NCBI GenBank assembly: GCA_964229355.1
Contig: CAXRDE010000025.1
Span: forward strand, 434,001-498,000
DNA from: CAXRDE01 sp964229355
Lineage (GTDB): Bacteria > Cyanobacteriota > Sericytochromatia > UBA7694
DNA length: 64,000 bases
Direction: 5' to 3'
Shown here piece by piece: positions 1 through 8,328 of this stretch. Numbering within the stretch: position 1 is the first letter of the stretch; each line of letters begins with the position of its first letter. The notes beneath the pieces were generated by a model. That model was given only the letters and a program-made list of their open reading frames with translations. It was not told where the DNA came from and did no database searches. The position numbers and the translations under genes are program-made.

Positions 1-1
1 G

Positions 2-1591
2 GCTTATCCTGAACACGCCTGTAGTGATTTTGCCACGGGCTACCTGGCCTTACAGCACCAGGATGCGCAAACCGCCATTCTGGCCCTGGGCAAGGCCTAC
101 CACAAAGATCACAGCCTCTGGCAGGCCCTGTTTCATCGGGCTGAGGCCTTGCAACGGGCGGGCCGCTTCATTGAGGCGGCGGCTGATTATGAACAGCTCT
201 TGCGGCAATACCCCCAAAATATGGCTTTATGGCAAAAGCTATTGCCCCTGTGGCACGCCACGGGCGAACAGGACAGGCTCTTAAGCAGCCTTCGGTTTTT
301 AACCGGACCTGAAGGTCAGGCACTCTGGAAAAATCACCCCGATTATCCCGGGTGGTGCGCCCGTCTGGATGCCCTGGCCTTGCTCACAGCCTTTGGCAAT
401 CCCCAGGTCACCCAGGCTCAACTCTGGCAACAGGGACAGCAGTGGTACACCAAATACCACACGCCCCCACCCAAATCTGCACCATCCTCCCAGCCCAGCC
501 ATTCAGGCTCCCCTTCGCTACACATTGCCTACCTCTCGAACGAATGGCAGTCCAGCCCGGTTCAGTTGGGCTACACCGCGTTATTTGCTTACCATGCCGC
601 CAAAAAAAACCACAAGATCTACGCCGTGGGCCCCTCCCCCCCCGGTGAAGATTTACGCCCCTACTTTGAGGACTATCTTCTGCTTGAACAGCTGAGCGAT
701 CGCTTTGACGTATTTGTGGATCTGAGCGGCTGGTTTCATCCCGAAGGCTTCCTGGCGCTTTGTCAGTTCCCTCATCGCGTCAAAATTCTCCTGGCTTCAA
801 ACCCGCCTTTTTGGGGGCCAGCGCCGCTGTTTGACGCCGTTCTGGCGGACCCTTATGTGCTCCCTCGGGCCTTTCAGCGGCAATTGCCCTATTTATGCCT
901 CGAAGCGGAGGGCTTTTTTCATTGGCAGCCCGGCCCTGCCTTGCCCCAGGATCTTCACAGCGCCCAGCGGCGGGCCCAACAGGCGAAGGCCCAACGCCAT
1001 GACCCTGAAGGATTTCGCCTCGGGGCCACCGCCAGCCCCAATAAAATCAATGCCGACACCCTCAGGCTCTGGGCCCAGAGCCTGAGGGTCTTACCCCAAA
1101 ATACCCAACTGACCCTCAAGGGAGCTTACTACCGTGACCCGCTGCTACAGCATCGTTTACGTCAATCTTTCGCCCAGGTGGGAGGTAACCCCAAACAATT
1201 GGCTTTTGAAGACAACCAGAAGTACCCTGACCATTACAGTTTTTACCTGACCCAGGATCTCATTCTGGACAGTACCCCCTACAACGGCGCCCTGAGCAGC
1301 TGCGACGCTTACTGGGCCGGCACCCCCGTGGTGGCCCTCGACACCCAGCGAGGTATTGCTCAATCACTGTATGCCAATACCCAGACCCAGGCTTTTTTGG
1401 CAGAAACCCCCCAACACTTTGTGGCCCAGGTGGTCAACCATTTGCAAAACCCCGAACGCTTGCGCCATTACGCTTACTATCTCCCCCAGGCCCTGTGGCA
1501 ATCGGCCCTTTGCGAGGGTTCAGCCCAGGGCGAGCGCATGGAAAAGTACTACCTCAAACTTTGGCAAGAAAAGCAGCAAAAAAATCCTTGA
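2..1591 (+). CDS. TPR / GT41-type (O-GlcNAc transferase-like) glycosyltransferase, 5' partial
   Basis: The frame is open from the left edge, so the first visible methionine at 149 is internal and the gene begins outside the window. The N-terminal visible part (to about 300) is helical and TPR-like. The rest follows the GT41 layout: IAYLSNEW-type opening of the first Rossmann half near 525, DVFVDLSGWFHPEG near 710, then a second half with an FRLGATASPNKI stretch near 1010, TLKGAYY near 1115 (the UDP-contacting lysine region of the family) and LILDSTPYNG near 1260, which matches the family LDTxPYNGGTT signature. Family members add a sugar from a UDP-sugar donor to Ser/Thr of proteins or to other acceptors in the cytoplasm. 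Acceptor and sugar cannot be told from sequence. The C-terminus is complete, ending 42 bases before the tRNA. Confidence 0.75.
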   Translation, partial: AYPEHACSDFATGYLALQHQDAQTAILALGKAYHKDHSLWQALFHRAEALQRAGRFIEAAADYEQLLRQYPQNMALWQKLLPLWHATGEQDRLLSSLRFLTGPEGQALWKNHPDYPGWCARLDALALLTAFGNPQVTQAQLWQQGQQWYTKYHTPPPKSAPSSQPSHSGSPSLHIAYLSNEWQSSPVQLGYTALFAYHAAKKNHKIYAVGPSPPGEDLRPYFEDYLLLEQLSDRFDVFVDLSGWFHPEGFLALCQFPHRVKILLASNPPFWGPAPLFDAVLADPYVLPRAFQRQLPYLCLEAEGFFHWQPGPALPQDLHSAQRRAQQAKAQRHDPEGFRLGATASPNKINADTLRLWAQSLRVLPQNTQLTLKGAYYRDPLLQHRLRQSFAQVGGNPKQLAFEDNQKYPDHYSFYLTQDLILDSTPYNGALSSCDAYWAGTPVVALDTQRGIAQSLYANTQTQAFLAETPQHFVAQVVNHLQNPERLRHYAYYLPQALWQSALCEGSAQGERMEKYYLKLWQEKQQKNP

Positions 1592-1633
1592 ATAGCCTTG
1601 CTGTTCTGCCCCCAAACTTGTTAGTATGAATGC

Positions 1634-1707
1634 CGAGGTGTAGCGCAGCTTGGTAGCGCGCCTGCTTTGGGAGCAGGATGTCGCAGGTTCAAATCCTGTC
1701 ACCTCGA
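1634..1707 (+). tRNA. tRNA-Pro (UGG)
   Basis: A full cloverleaf can be drawn: acceptor CGAGGTG pairs with CACCTCG, the D arm has AGCGCAGCTTGGTAGCGC, the anticodon stem CCTGC/GCAGG encloses loop TTTGGGA with anticodon TGG, and the T arm carries GGTTCAAATCC. The discriminator base is A and CCA is not encoded, so it must be added after transcription. It has no neighbouring tRNA genes in the window. Confidence 0.96.
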
Positions 1708-1733
1708 TTTTTCATTTTTTGGGGATTTTTCTG

Positions 1734-1982
1734 ATGCGTCAGCTCAGTCTTTGTAGCGTTCTTCTCTGGAGCTTAATGGCCTGCGCCCCCTCAGAATCCC
1801 CCCGGGAGCAATCCTACTCCCCTGAACCGCTGTTTCCCTGTGAAACAGGGGCCGCTGACTGGGTTCGAGCGCAAAGCTTCACCCCCGACGCCGTGCCTCC
1901 TTGTAACGCAGGCAGCGTGGGCATTTGCAAGGCCGGATACCAATATATTGCAGGCAGCGGCTGGTGTGAGCCCAAACGTTAA
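1734..1982 (+). CDS. small cysteine-containing lipoprotein
   Basis: This 82-residue protein starts with a short positively charged and hydrophobic segment ending in the lipobox LMAC, so it should be exported by Sec and lipid-modified at the cysteine. The mature part holds four further cysteines (CETGA, PCNAG, ICKAG, GWCEP), which could form two disulfides in the periplasm. I chose the ATG at 1734 because the longer frame from 1650 runs through the tRNA gene. Only a weak GGGG stands in for a ribosome binding site. No family recognised. Confidence 0.7.
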   Translation: MRQLSLCSVLLWSLMACAPSESPREQSYSPEPLFPCETGAADWVRAQSFTPDAVPPCNAGSVGICKAGYQYIAGSGWCEPKR

Positions 1983-2093
1983 AAAGCCGCTAAAGCCCCG
2001 CTAAGAGCCAGTATAAGCGTCATCAAAGCCATTTCCACCCGGCCACCCTTTCTTTTATGATCAAAACAGATCACACGAAAGAAGGTAGAAACC

Positions 2094-2246
2094 ATGTCAC
2101 AGAATACCCCCGCCAACGCCCAACGCTCCAACTTTGTTAAACGCAGCGTCAAAAGACAACAGCATTTGCCTGTGGTGGATCCCCGCAAAGTCAAACCCGC
2201 CCCGAATCGGCTGCGCCAGGCCTATGGTTTTTCTGCACAGCCCTGA
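2094..2246 (+). CDS. small basic protein, unknown
   Basis: This is a 50-codon frame, too short for usual ORF cut-offs, with an AAGGTAG ribosome binding site 6-7 bases before the ATG. The product is rich in Lys, Arg, Gln and Pro (for example FVKRSVKRQQ and DPRKVKPAPNRLRQ), has no membrane segment or cysteine, and might bind nucleic acid or an acidic partner. No homologue recognised. The good start signal is the main support. Confidence 0.45.
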   Translation: MSQNTPANAQRSNFVKRSVKRQQHLPVVDPRKVKPAPNRLRQAYGFSAQP

Positions 2247-2274
2247 GCTTTAGCTGTCCAGCCGCGCTGTACCA

Positions 2275-3246
2275 CTAGCCGCGCTGTATCAAATAAACGG
2301 TATACAGCGCATAGCACCCCAGAAAGAGCCCCCCGTTGAGGCGGTCAATCACCCAACGGCGTCCCAAAGGCAACACCAAAATCAGCAGGGCATTGGCAAA
2401 GATCAGCATGAGGATGTCCAGGTTATTGGTGGTGGTAAACAGCAAAGGGCGAATCACGGCACTAATACCCAAAATCCAGAGCAGATTAAAAATGTTTGAA
2501 CCCACCACATTGGCAATGGCAATATCTGCGTTTTTACGCCAGGCTGCCATGGCAGAAGTCACCAACTCGGGCAAAGACGTGCCAATGGCCACCACGGTCA
2601 GGGCGATCAGGCTCTCTGACAGGCCCCAGAGAGTAGCCAGGGTAATGGCGCTGTCCACCACCCATTTGCCACCTAAAAACAGCATGGCACACCCCACCCC
2701 ACTAAAGACCACCGCTTTGACCACCGATAAAGATTCTTCAGGCAACTCTTCGGTCAAGTCCTGAACCCCTGTTTTGGCTAAATAGACGATATAGCTCATA
2801 AACAGAAAGAAAAACGTCAATAAAATGATGCCATCCGGCCGACTTACGGACAGCAAATTGGGGTCACCAAAGAGTACGGCGTTGGCCAAAAACCCTACCA
2901 AAAAAGTGGCTGCCAGTGAAAAAGGAATCTCACTTAAAATGGTGTTGCGTTGAATAGGCAGCGGAAAAATCAACGCAGAGACGCCCAAAATCAGCAGGAT
3001 ATTGGCAATATTTGAGCCCAATACATTACCAATGGCAATATCTGAGCTCCCCTGTAGACTGGCGGTGATATTCACAATCAGTTCAGGCATCGACGTACCA
3101 AAAGACACCACGGTCAGGCCAATCACAAAATCTGAAATACGCAGGCGGCGCGCCAAAGAAGAGGCACCCTCCACCAGCCAATCTGCTCCTTTGACCAATA
3201 AAAAGAAGCCCACAATAAATAAACCCAGCGCAAGCGTTAAAGACAT
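2275..3246 (-). CDS. calcium/sodium antiporter (CaCA family, YrbG-like)
   Basis: This integral inner-membrane protein of 323 residues has about ten hydrophobic segments arranged as two inverted halves. Each half carries the family alpha-repeat: GTSMPELIVNITASLQG with GNVLGSNIANILLILG in the first half, and GTSLPELVTSAMAA with ANVVGSNIFNLLWILG in the second. The acidic residues in the two (S/T)xPE motifs are the known ion-binding positions. It should exchange Ca2+ for Na+ or K+ (or H+). Start: a second ATG at 3246 is preferred over 3255, because AGGGA lies 8-9 bases before it but abuts the first ATG. It stands alone, divergent from the dipeptidase gene. Confidence 0.9.
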   Translation of the reverse strand: MSLTLALGLFIVGFFLLVKGADWLVEGASSLARRLRISDFVIGLTVVSFGTSMPELIVNITASLQGSSDIAIGNVLGSNIANILLILGVSALIFPLPIQRNTILSEIPFSLAATFLVGFLANAVLFGDPNLLSVSRPDGIILLTFFFLFMSYIVYLAKTGVQDLTEELPEESLSVVKAVVFSGVGCAMLFLGGKWVVDSAITLATLWGLSESLIALTVVAIGTSLPELVTSAMAAWRKNADIAIANVVGSNIFNLLWILGISAVIRPLLFTTTNNLDILMLIFANALLILVLPLGRRWVIDRLNGGLFLGCYALYTVYLIQRG

Positions 3247-3312
3247 CCTATACATTCCCTGAAGTTTTTAGCGGTATTGTGCCACAAAACCACAGCCATT
3301 GGTGGCTCGAGG

Positions 3313-3318
3313 TATACT
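3313..3318 (+). promoter_or_regulatory. -10-like hexamer TATACT for a probably leaderless dipeptidase mRNA
   Basis: TATACT ends 6 bases before the ATG at 3325, so initiation at the normal 6-7 base distance would fall on the start codon itself. No Shine-Dalgarno sequence is present and no good -35 hexamer was found. Confidence 0.5.
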
Positions 3319-3324
3319 AAACCC

Positions 3325-4395
3325 ATGCATAGATCGTTTACAGACACCCCTGAACAGTGGGCCCAACACCTGAAGATTTCTCACGAAGCGGTACAGCTCT
3401 ACGCGGACTCAGAAGTGATTGATCTGCACAACGACAGCTTTTTATGGCAGCGCCTGGTGGGCTATCGTATGGAGCGTTGGCATGAGCCCTGGGGCAAAAA
3501 ATATGCCCCTTTTGGCCGACAGGTAGATTTTCCCCGGGCGCTGGCGGCGCGGATGAGCGGTATTGTCTTTGACATCCCCACCAACCCCTGGGTGCCCCGG
3601 TCCCACAAATATGGGGCGTTGCGGCAACACATTGCCCGCATGCTCGGCAGCATTCAACAGGCCCGGCGCCTGGGGCAACCGGTGCAGCATGTGGTTTCGT
3701 ATGGGGACTACCAAAAGGCACGCGCATCGGGACATCTGGCGGCCTGGATCTCCATCCAGGGTGCCCAGGCCATCGACAACAATCTCCATGACCTACAGCG
3801 CATCCCTGAGGTGCATCGCATTACCCTGCTGCACTTTACCCGCAGCCGCATTGGGGCCAGCAATTTTGATGCCCTGGCCAAGAACCGGGGACTCAGCCCC
3901 TTTGGTAAAGACTTTGTGCAGGCCATGGTCGCCCAGCGCATTTTGGTGGATCTCTCCCATATTAATCCCGCCGGGTTCTGGGACGCCGTGGATTGTATGC
4001 CCCTCGGTGTCCCGCCTGTGGTCACCCACACAGGGGTCAAAAGTGTTTGCGATATCTGGCGCAATATTGACGATGAGCAAATTCGTGCCATTGCTGAGCG
4101 GGGTGGCACCATTGGCGTCATTTTTGAGCGGAATTTTATTGCCCGGGATCGCTCAGCCAAACGCTTACGTACCATTGTGGACCACATGGCGCACATCATT
4201 CGTATCGGCGGAGAGGACTGCGTCTCGCTGGGCTCTGACTATGACGGCATGATCACCCTGCCCTTTGACTTTGCAGATATTCGCTGGCAACCGGTATTGG
4301 TAGACGAAATGCTGCGCCGGGGCTGGTCCGAAGACCGCATTCGTAAAATTCTGGGGCAAAATTTTTTGCGGGTCATTCAGACCGTAAGGCCCTAA
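3325..4395 (+). CDS. membrane-dipeptidase-like hydrolase (peptidase M19)
   Basis: The 356-residue protein has the M19 amidohydrolase pattern: DLHNDSF near the N-terminus (the HxD metal motif), LLHFTRSRIGASNFD and LVDLSHINPAGFWDAV in the middle, VVTHTGVKSVCD, RNIDDEQIRAIAERGGTIGV, and the terminal SLGSDYDGM. Family enzymes cleave dipeptides, often with a D-residue or dehydro-residue at the C-terminal position, using two zinc ions. No signal peptide is visible, so it is probably cytoplasmic. The ATG at 3325 fits the family better than 3277, whose extension has no ribosome binding site. Single-gene unit. Confidence 0.88.
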   Translation: MHRSFTDTPEQWAQHLKISHEAVQLYADSEVIDLHNDSFLWQRLVGYRMERWHEPWGKKYAPFGRQVDFPRALAARMSGIVFDIPTNPWVPRSHKYGALRQHIARMLGSIQQARRLGQPVQHVVSYGDYQKARASGHLAAWISIQGAQAIDNNLHDLQRIPEVHRITLLHFTRSRIGASNFDALAKNRGLSPFGKDFVQAMVAQRILVDLSHINPAGFWDAVDCMPLGVPPVVTHTGVKSVCDIWRNIDDEQIRAIAERGGTIGVIFERNFIARDRSAKRLRTIVDHMAHIIRIGGEDCVSLGSDYDGMITLPFDFADIRWQPVLVDEMLRRGWSEDRIRKILGQNFLRVIQTVRP

Positions 4396-4424
4396 AAATA
4401 GACCTGTAATAGAATCCAGGATGA

Positions 4425-5108
4425 TTAATCGACCCGCCAGGTCTGACGAATTTCAGTCTCGCCCGTCAGGGCCACGTTTAACACATCGCCGGGTCGCAAA
4501 GCGTCCACCCCTTCAGGAGTGCCTGTAAAAACCAAATCCCCACGACGCAGCGGAAAAACCGTGGAGAGATAACACAGCAAATCCACGGCGGAATAGAGCA
4601 TGTGTTGGGTGTTTCCCTGTTGACGTACCTCATGGTTGACCCATAAGGTGAGTTGCAAATGCTGTAAGTCACCCAACTGAGCGGGCGGTAAGAAGAGAGA
4701 TACTGGTGCACTGTGGCGAAAGCCCTTGGCCACGCTCCAGGGCCGTCCCTGCCCTTTGGCCTCTTGCTGGCGATCTCTTAGCGTCAAATCCAGGCCCACA
4801 CCCACTCCAGCGATGGCAGCAGCGGCCTGGGTCGGGGTCGCCTCCCAGAGCGACTGCCCCAGCAAAAGCACCATTTCCACCTCGTGGTGTAAGCACTGGG
4901 TCAAGCGCTGGGGATACGTAAAAGCAGCCTCACCACTCACCAGGGCGGTGGCAGGCTTGATAAAAATCACCGGTTCATTGGCGGGTTTGCCCTTCATTTC
5001 GGCGATATGGGCCGCATAATTTGAACCCACCCCGTAAATTGTCCCCACAGCCACCCGCTCTGACACATGGGGGCTATGCCACAACTGAACTTCGGGTATC
5101 ACAGACAC
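4425..5108 (-). CDS. fumarylacetoacetate hydrolase (FAH) family protein
   Basis: The 227-residue protein resembles the FAHD1/YcgM-type branch: GSNYAAHIAEMKG near the N-terminus, KPATALV, HHEVEMVLLLG (metal-binding acidic residues), a conserved GVGLDLTLRDRQ with the third acidic ligand, GFRHSAPVSLF, and the C-terminal GDLVFTGTPEGVDALRPGDV. Family members cleave C-C bonds in acylpyruvates or decarboxylate oxaloacetate with Mg2+/Mn2+. The start is GTG with AAGGCGG about 5 bases upstream. It lies 9 bases after the preceding leftward gene, so the two are cotranscribed. The substrate cannot be set from sequence. Confidence 0.87.
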   Translation of the reverse strand: MSVIPEVQLWHSPHVSERVAVGTIYGVGSNYAAHIAEMKGKPANEPVIFIKPATALVSGEAAFTYPQRLTQCLHHEVEMVLLLGQSLWEATPTQAAAAIAGVGVGLDLTLRDRQQEAKGQGRPWSVAKGFRHSAPVSLFLPPAQLGDLQHLQLTLWVNHEVRQQGNTQHMLYSAVDLLCYLSTVFPLRRGDLVFTGTPEGVDALRPGDVLNVALTGETEIRQTWRVD

Positions 5109-5117
5109 AAAGCCGCC

Positions 5118-5654
5118 TTAGGCACGGCTTTCTCCGAAACGAACGTAAAGAAAATAGCTGGTGGCCGCTGCTGCCGCCAAGAAGCAAGTCCAGAGCATGA
5201 TCGCCAGGGGACCATAGGGCGAAGACTCATTGTCATTGCCATCCACGGGGGCATCTAAAGGCGCGGGAGCCTCCGCGAGCGGGCGGGTATAGATGGGGGT
5301 ATTCACCGCACTGTCCATCACGTTAGGATCTGGAGGAATATCGGCTCCGCTAACCGCGTCGCCTGATTCCTGTCCGGTATTGCTTTCAGCAGGTAAAGCC
5401 TCCTGATTGGAATCATCGGGCAAAATACCCTGTGCCGTGGGCAGGGTACCTGGAGGGGTTAACATTTGCCCTTCGGGTATCGCAGATACAGAAATAGGAG
5501 GGGTGGCACTGGCCTCAGGAAAGGCAGAGGCAATGGGAGTATCAGCCACAGGAGCACCGGGACTTTCCTGGGCCCACAGCGGGGCCGCGCCAAGGCTTAA
5601 AGACAAAAAACACAGTGCTGCAAGTCCCCGTTGAGGGATCATTTTAAAAGACAT
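5118..5654 (-). CDS. secreted Pro/Ala-rich protein with C-terminal membrane anchor
   Basis: No family recognised. The 178-residue product starts with a clear Sec signal peptide (hydrophobic run to ...GAAPLWAQE) followed by a low-complexity region rich in Pro, Ala, Glu and Asp. Near the C-terminus is one hydrophobic segment (LAIMLWTCFLAAAAATSYFL) and a short charged tail. This predicts a type I membrane protein with its disordered part outside the cytoplasm, perhaps a spacer across the periplasm. The start at 5654 has AGGAG 10 bases upstream. The frame continues to 5693 without such support. First gene of a pair with the FAH-family gene. Confidence 0.65.
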   Translation of the reverse strand: MSFKMIPQRGLAALCFLSLSLGAAPLWAQESPGAPVADTPIASAFPEASATPPISVSAIPEGQMLTPPGTLPTAQGILPDDSNQEALPAESNTGQESGDAVSGADIPPDPNVMDSAVNTPIYTRPLAEAPAPLDAPVDGNDNESSPYGPLAIMLWTCFLAAAAATSYFLYVRFGESRA

Positions 5655-5676
5655 GAGATAAAAACTCCTGTAGAAG

Positions 5677-5687
5677 ATGCTAAGCAT
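5677..5687. promoter_or_regulatory. palindrome ATGCTAAGCAT
   Basis: This 11-base palindrome lies in the leader of the Pro-rich protein gene, 23 bases before its start. The same 11 bases recur at 26761-26771, upstream of the SDR gene. It could be an operator, or on one strand a TATGCT -10 element. Confidence 0.35.
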
Positions 5688-5733
5688 AAACATAACACTG
5701 CAAGAATCAGGAAACCATTAACAAAACATCAAG

Positions 5734-5775
5734 ATTATAGCAAAACCCCTGTGCACACAGGCAATACGCTATAAT
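5734..5775. promoter_or_regulatory. divergent promoter pair with shared palindrome
   Basis: Leftward: TATAAT on the minus strand at 5734-5739, about 80 bases before the Pro-rich protein start. Rightward: TATAAT at 5770-5775, six bases before the ATG at 5782. Between them at 5748-5761 is a palindrome with arms CCTGTG and CACAGG separated by CA. It falls in the -35/spacer zone of both promoters, where a dimeric repressor could control them together. Confidence 0.5.
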
Positions 5776-5781
5776 GATTTT

Positions 5782-6948
5782 ATGCGTAAACTTTTGTTAC
5801 TTTGTCTCCTGTTGCCAGCCTGTGGTAGCCAGGACACCATCAATATCTCAGAAGCTCAGGCCCAGGTTCGCGGTCTGGTGGTGGACACCCATACCGCCAC
5901 TCCGCCAGGCACAGGCGTTTCTCCCCTGGAGCCCGCTCCCGATCCCAGCAGCCAGCAGACAGGCCCAAACGGTTTAACCCCGCCACCTGCGGAGGTACCT
6001 TCTCAGGTCACCACCACACCCGCTTCTGCCCAGCCCAGCGCAAAACCTGCCACCCCGCCGGTACAAATTCCCTTTGGTGAACTGCCGGATACCATTACGG
6101 TAAACGCCCCTTATGCGCCACCGGGCGCCTTTGCCGAGGGCACCTACGAAGTCAGAGAACGTTTTTTAACGGATCAGGACACTTTCAGCCAGTGGCAGGC
6201 CATGAACCTGACCAGTAACGGAAACATGCTCTTTATTGGGGCCGTCGATCAACAGACCCCATCCAAGGGCACCGTCTTACAAATGGGTCTAGAGGGCGAG
6301 GACTGGAGCGATTTGGGAACTTCTCTGCTGTCGCGCTTTACCTTTGGCGCCACGGGATACGTCATGGAAAAAACCATTCGCGGACTGGCCATTGACGGCA
6401 CCCAGGTGCTGATTAGCGATCAAAGCCAGGGGGTTTACCATCTGGATACCGCCACTAAAAAAATCACCCATCATGAAATTAACCTGCCTGAGGGTGGCGA
6501 TGTGGCGCGTTGGGGCAGCGATTATGTGGTGATAAGCGCAGGCAGCCTACAGCGTTTAAGCGCTCCCTTTAGCCAAAGCACCCCGCTAAGCGACTTACAA
6601 GGGGTCCAGGCCCTGGCCCAGCACCCCGATGGTGATCTCTATGCCCTGAACCGCAACGGGATTTTTAAAGTGACGTCTGAGGGTCAGGCAGCTCCGACGC
6701 TTCGGGCCGACACCACCGGTGCTTTGCCCTGGTCAACGGTCAAAGACTTCGCCGTGGATGCCGAAGGCAATTTCTTTTTGCTCACCCCAACCACAGTGCT
6801 GTGGTTGGACAGCGAGGGAAACCTCAAAAAAGCACTGGCCGAAGGCGATCTGCTCAATCCCCAGGCTCTGATTTGGATCAATGGCTCCCTGTATATTGCA
6901 GATGCGGGCAATAGCCATAAAGACTCCGCCATTCTTCAACTTCAGTAA
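5782..6948 (+). CDS. beta-propeller-like lipoprotein
   Basis: The 388-residue product has a short signal peptide with lipobox LLPAC, so it is lipid-anchored. Residues about 25-105 are a Pro/Thr/Ala-rich linker. The remainder (about 125-388) has repeated short beta-type units such as GLAIDGTQVLISDQSQGVYHL, DGDLYALNRNGIFKV, VDAEGNFFLL and WINGSLYIADAGNSHKDS, typical of NHL/SMP-30-like six-bladed propellers. Such propellers bind ligands or partner proteins, and no catalytic set is evident. No ribosome binding site precedes the ATG and the -10 is directly upstream, so the mRNA may be leaderless. The IMPase gene follows 11 bases later. Confidence 0.75.
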   Translation: MRKLLLLCLLLPACGSQDTINISEAQAQVRGLVVDTHTATPPGTGVSPLEPAPDPSSQQTGPNGLTPPPAEVPSQVTTTPASAQPSAKPATPPVQIPFGELPDTITVNAPYAPPGAFAEGTYEVRERFLTDQDTFSQWQAMNLTSNGNMLFIGAVDQQTPSKGTVLQMGLEGEDWSDLGTSLLSRFTFGATGYVMEKTIRGLAIDGTQVLISDQSQGVYHLDTATKKITHHEINLPEGGDVARWGSDYVVISAGSLQRLSAPFSQSTPLSDLQGVQALAQHPDGDLYALNRNGIFKVTSEGQAAPTLRADTTGALPWSTVKDFAVDAEGNFFLLTPTTVLWLDSEGNLKKALAEGDLLNPQALIWINGSLYIADAGNSHKDSAILQLQ

Positions 6949-6959
6949 AGCAACAGCTT

Positions 6960-7787
6960 ATGCAAGACGCCCAAAACGAGACCCACTTTTTGAACATTGC
7001 CATCCAGGCTGCCCGTCTTGGGGGCGACTTGCTGATGGAGTACTTTGGCAAGCTCTCTCATATCAAAATAAAGTCCGCCACCGGAGACCTGGTCACCGAA
7101 GCCGATGTGGCCTCGGAACAGGCCATTCTCAGACACCTGCAAAAGCACTTGCCTGACCACGGTATTTTGGCCGAAGAATCAGGGCAGCACCTGAGCGGCA
7201 AAAACGACACATACCTCTGGGCCATTGATCCCTTAGACGGCACCCTCAATTACGCCCATGGTCTGCCTTTTTTCTGCGTTTCAATAGGCCTTCTGGTCGA
7301 TGGAGTTCCGCGCCTGGGCGTGGTGTATGCTCCCCATTTGAGACAGCTGTATACCGGGATGCATACCGCCACCCAAAGCCAGGCTTTTTGTAACGATGAG
7401 CCTCTGCGTGTGTCTGAAACCCAGGAACTGCAGCACAGTCTGCTGGCAACCGGGTTCCCCTATCGACGCAACGCCATCAAAGACAATAACTATACAGAGT
7501 TTTTGTACTTTGCCGACCGCACCCAGGACATTCGCCGCCCTGGTTCTGCAGCGCTGGACCTGTGTTTTGTGGCCGCAGGCGCTTACGACGGCTATTGGGA
7601 ACAGCACCTCAACCCCTGGGATTTAGTGGCCGGTGCCGCCATTGTCAAAGGGGCAGGGGGCACGGTGAGCGCTTACGACAACACGCGCTTTGATCCCTAT
7701 AGCGGCGCGATCGTTGCCAGCAACGAGGCTTTACACCCCGCCCTCATCCACGGTCTGGCCGAAGCCAGGCAAGATTTAAAGGATTAA
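6960..7787 (+). CDS. inositol-monophosphatase family phosphatase
   Basis: The 275-residue protein carries the full Mg2+/Li+-sensitive phosphatase signature: GDLVTEADVASE near residue 42, GILAEESG with Glu72-Glu73, WAIDPLDGTLNYAHG with Asp90 and Asp93, and the C-terminal NPWDLVAGAAIVKGAGG. Such enzymes remove phosphate from inositol monophosphate or related sugar phosphates in the cytoplasm. The sequence fits the SuhB-like branch rather than the cysQ branch. It is probably cotranscribed with the lipoprotein upstream. A second, more HisN-like paralogue lies at 15443. Confidence 0.9.
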   Translation: MQDAQNETHFLNIAIQAARLGGDLLMEYFGKLSHIKIKSATGDLVTEADVASEQAILRHLQKHLPDHGILAEESGQHLSGKNDTYLWAIDPLDGTLNYAHGLPFFCVSIGLLVDGVPRLGVVYAPHLRQLYTGMHTATQSQAFCNDEPLRVSETQELQHSLLATGFPYRRNAIKDNNYTEFLYFADRTQDIRRPGSAALDLCFVAAGAYDGYWEQHLNPWDLVAGAAIVKGAGGTVSAYDNTRFDPYSGAIVASNEALHPALIHGLAEARQDLKD

Positions 7788-7802
7788 CAGAAGCATAGGC
7801 TT

Positions 7803-8324
7803 TTAAAAAGGATAGCTCGCGTGAAGCCCTACCGTTACGCCCTCAAGTAGCGCGCTCTCACTCAGGCGGTGAGAGCGATACCCCAATTCTGCGTTGATAG
7901 AAGCGTAGCGCAGAACGGCGATGCCAAGCCCGGCTTTGGCACTCCAGCCAAAACTCCAGGGGTAAGACACCGAGCCGCCCAGCACGCCGTAGGGCGAAAC
8001 CAGATTGAACAGGTATTCACTTTGACCAAACCATTTGGGCGTGATGCGCAAACCCACATCCACCAAAAATCCCTGAGACTGTCCTTCACTGAGAATTACC
8101 CCGGGTCGCAGCTCCACAGCACTGGTGCCAAAGTAAGCGCCCGAAATCAGCGCGGTTTTGGAGTCCTCAGGGTTTTCGGGGTAGTCTTTGCCCCGCAAGA
8201 AGCTGAGCTCACCGCTCACCCCCCCCAGCAATTGTGCCGAAGCTGGCCCAACCAGAAAAACCTGTGTACCCAGCAGCGTCAATGCTGCTGCCATTAAAGT
8301 CTGAAAAAATTGGCGTTTTTGCAT
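7803..8324 (-). CDS. small outer-membrane beta-barrel-like protein
   Basis: The 173-residue product has a Sec signal peptide (MQKRQFF followed by a hydrophobic run to GPASAQ). The mature part alternates polar and hydrophobic residues with Gly/Tyr-rich turns and ends in YPF, the aromatic C-terminus usual for barrels recognised by the Bam machinery. I chose the ATG at 8324, 4 bases after the methyltransferase stop. The longer frame to 8369 would overlap that gene and lose the signal peptide. It resembles the two barrels at 49-50 kb in style, though I could not establish homology. Confidence 0.65.
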   Translation of the reverse strand: MQKRQFFQTLMAAALTLLGTQVFLVGPASAQLLGGVSGELSFLRGKDYPENPEDSKTALISGAYFGTSAVELRPGVILSEGQSQGFLVDVGLRITPKWFGQSEYLFNLVSPYGVLGGSVSYPWSFGWSAKAGLGIAVLRYASINAELGYRSHRLSESALLEGVTVGLHASYPF

Positions 8325-8328
8325 GAGC

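Noticed and set aside
1520..1702. Minus-strand frame over the tRNA-Pro gene
   Set aside because: It is the antisense of the tRNA and of the GT41 gene end, with no ribosome binding site.
1650..1733. Open frame running through the tRNA gene into the small lipoprotein
   Set aside because: The upstream part is the translated tRNA-Pro sequence, a common artefact. The real start is the ATG at 1734.
1979..2194. Minus-strand 71-residue frame between the lipoprotein and the antiporter
   Set aside because: It overlaps the small basic frame with the better start signal, and its cysteine-rich sequence has no pattern.
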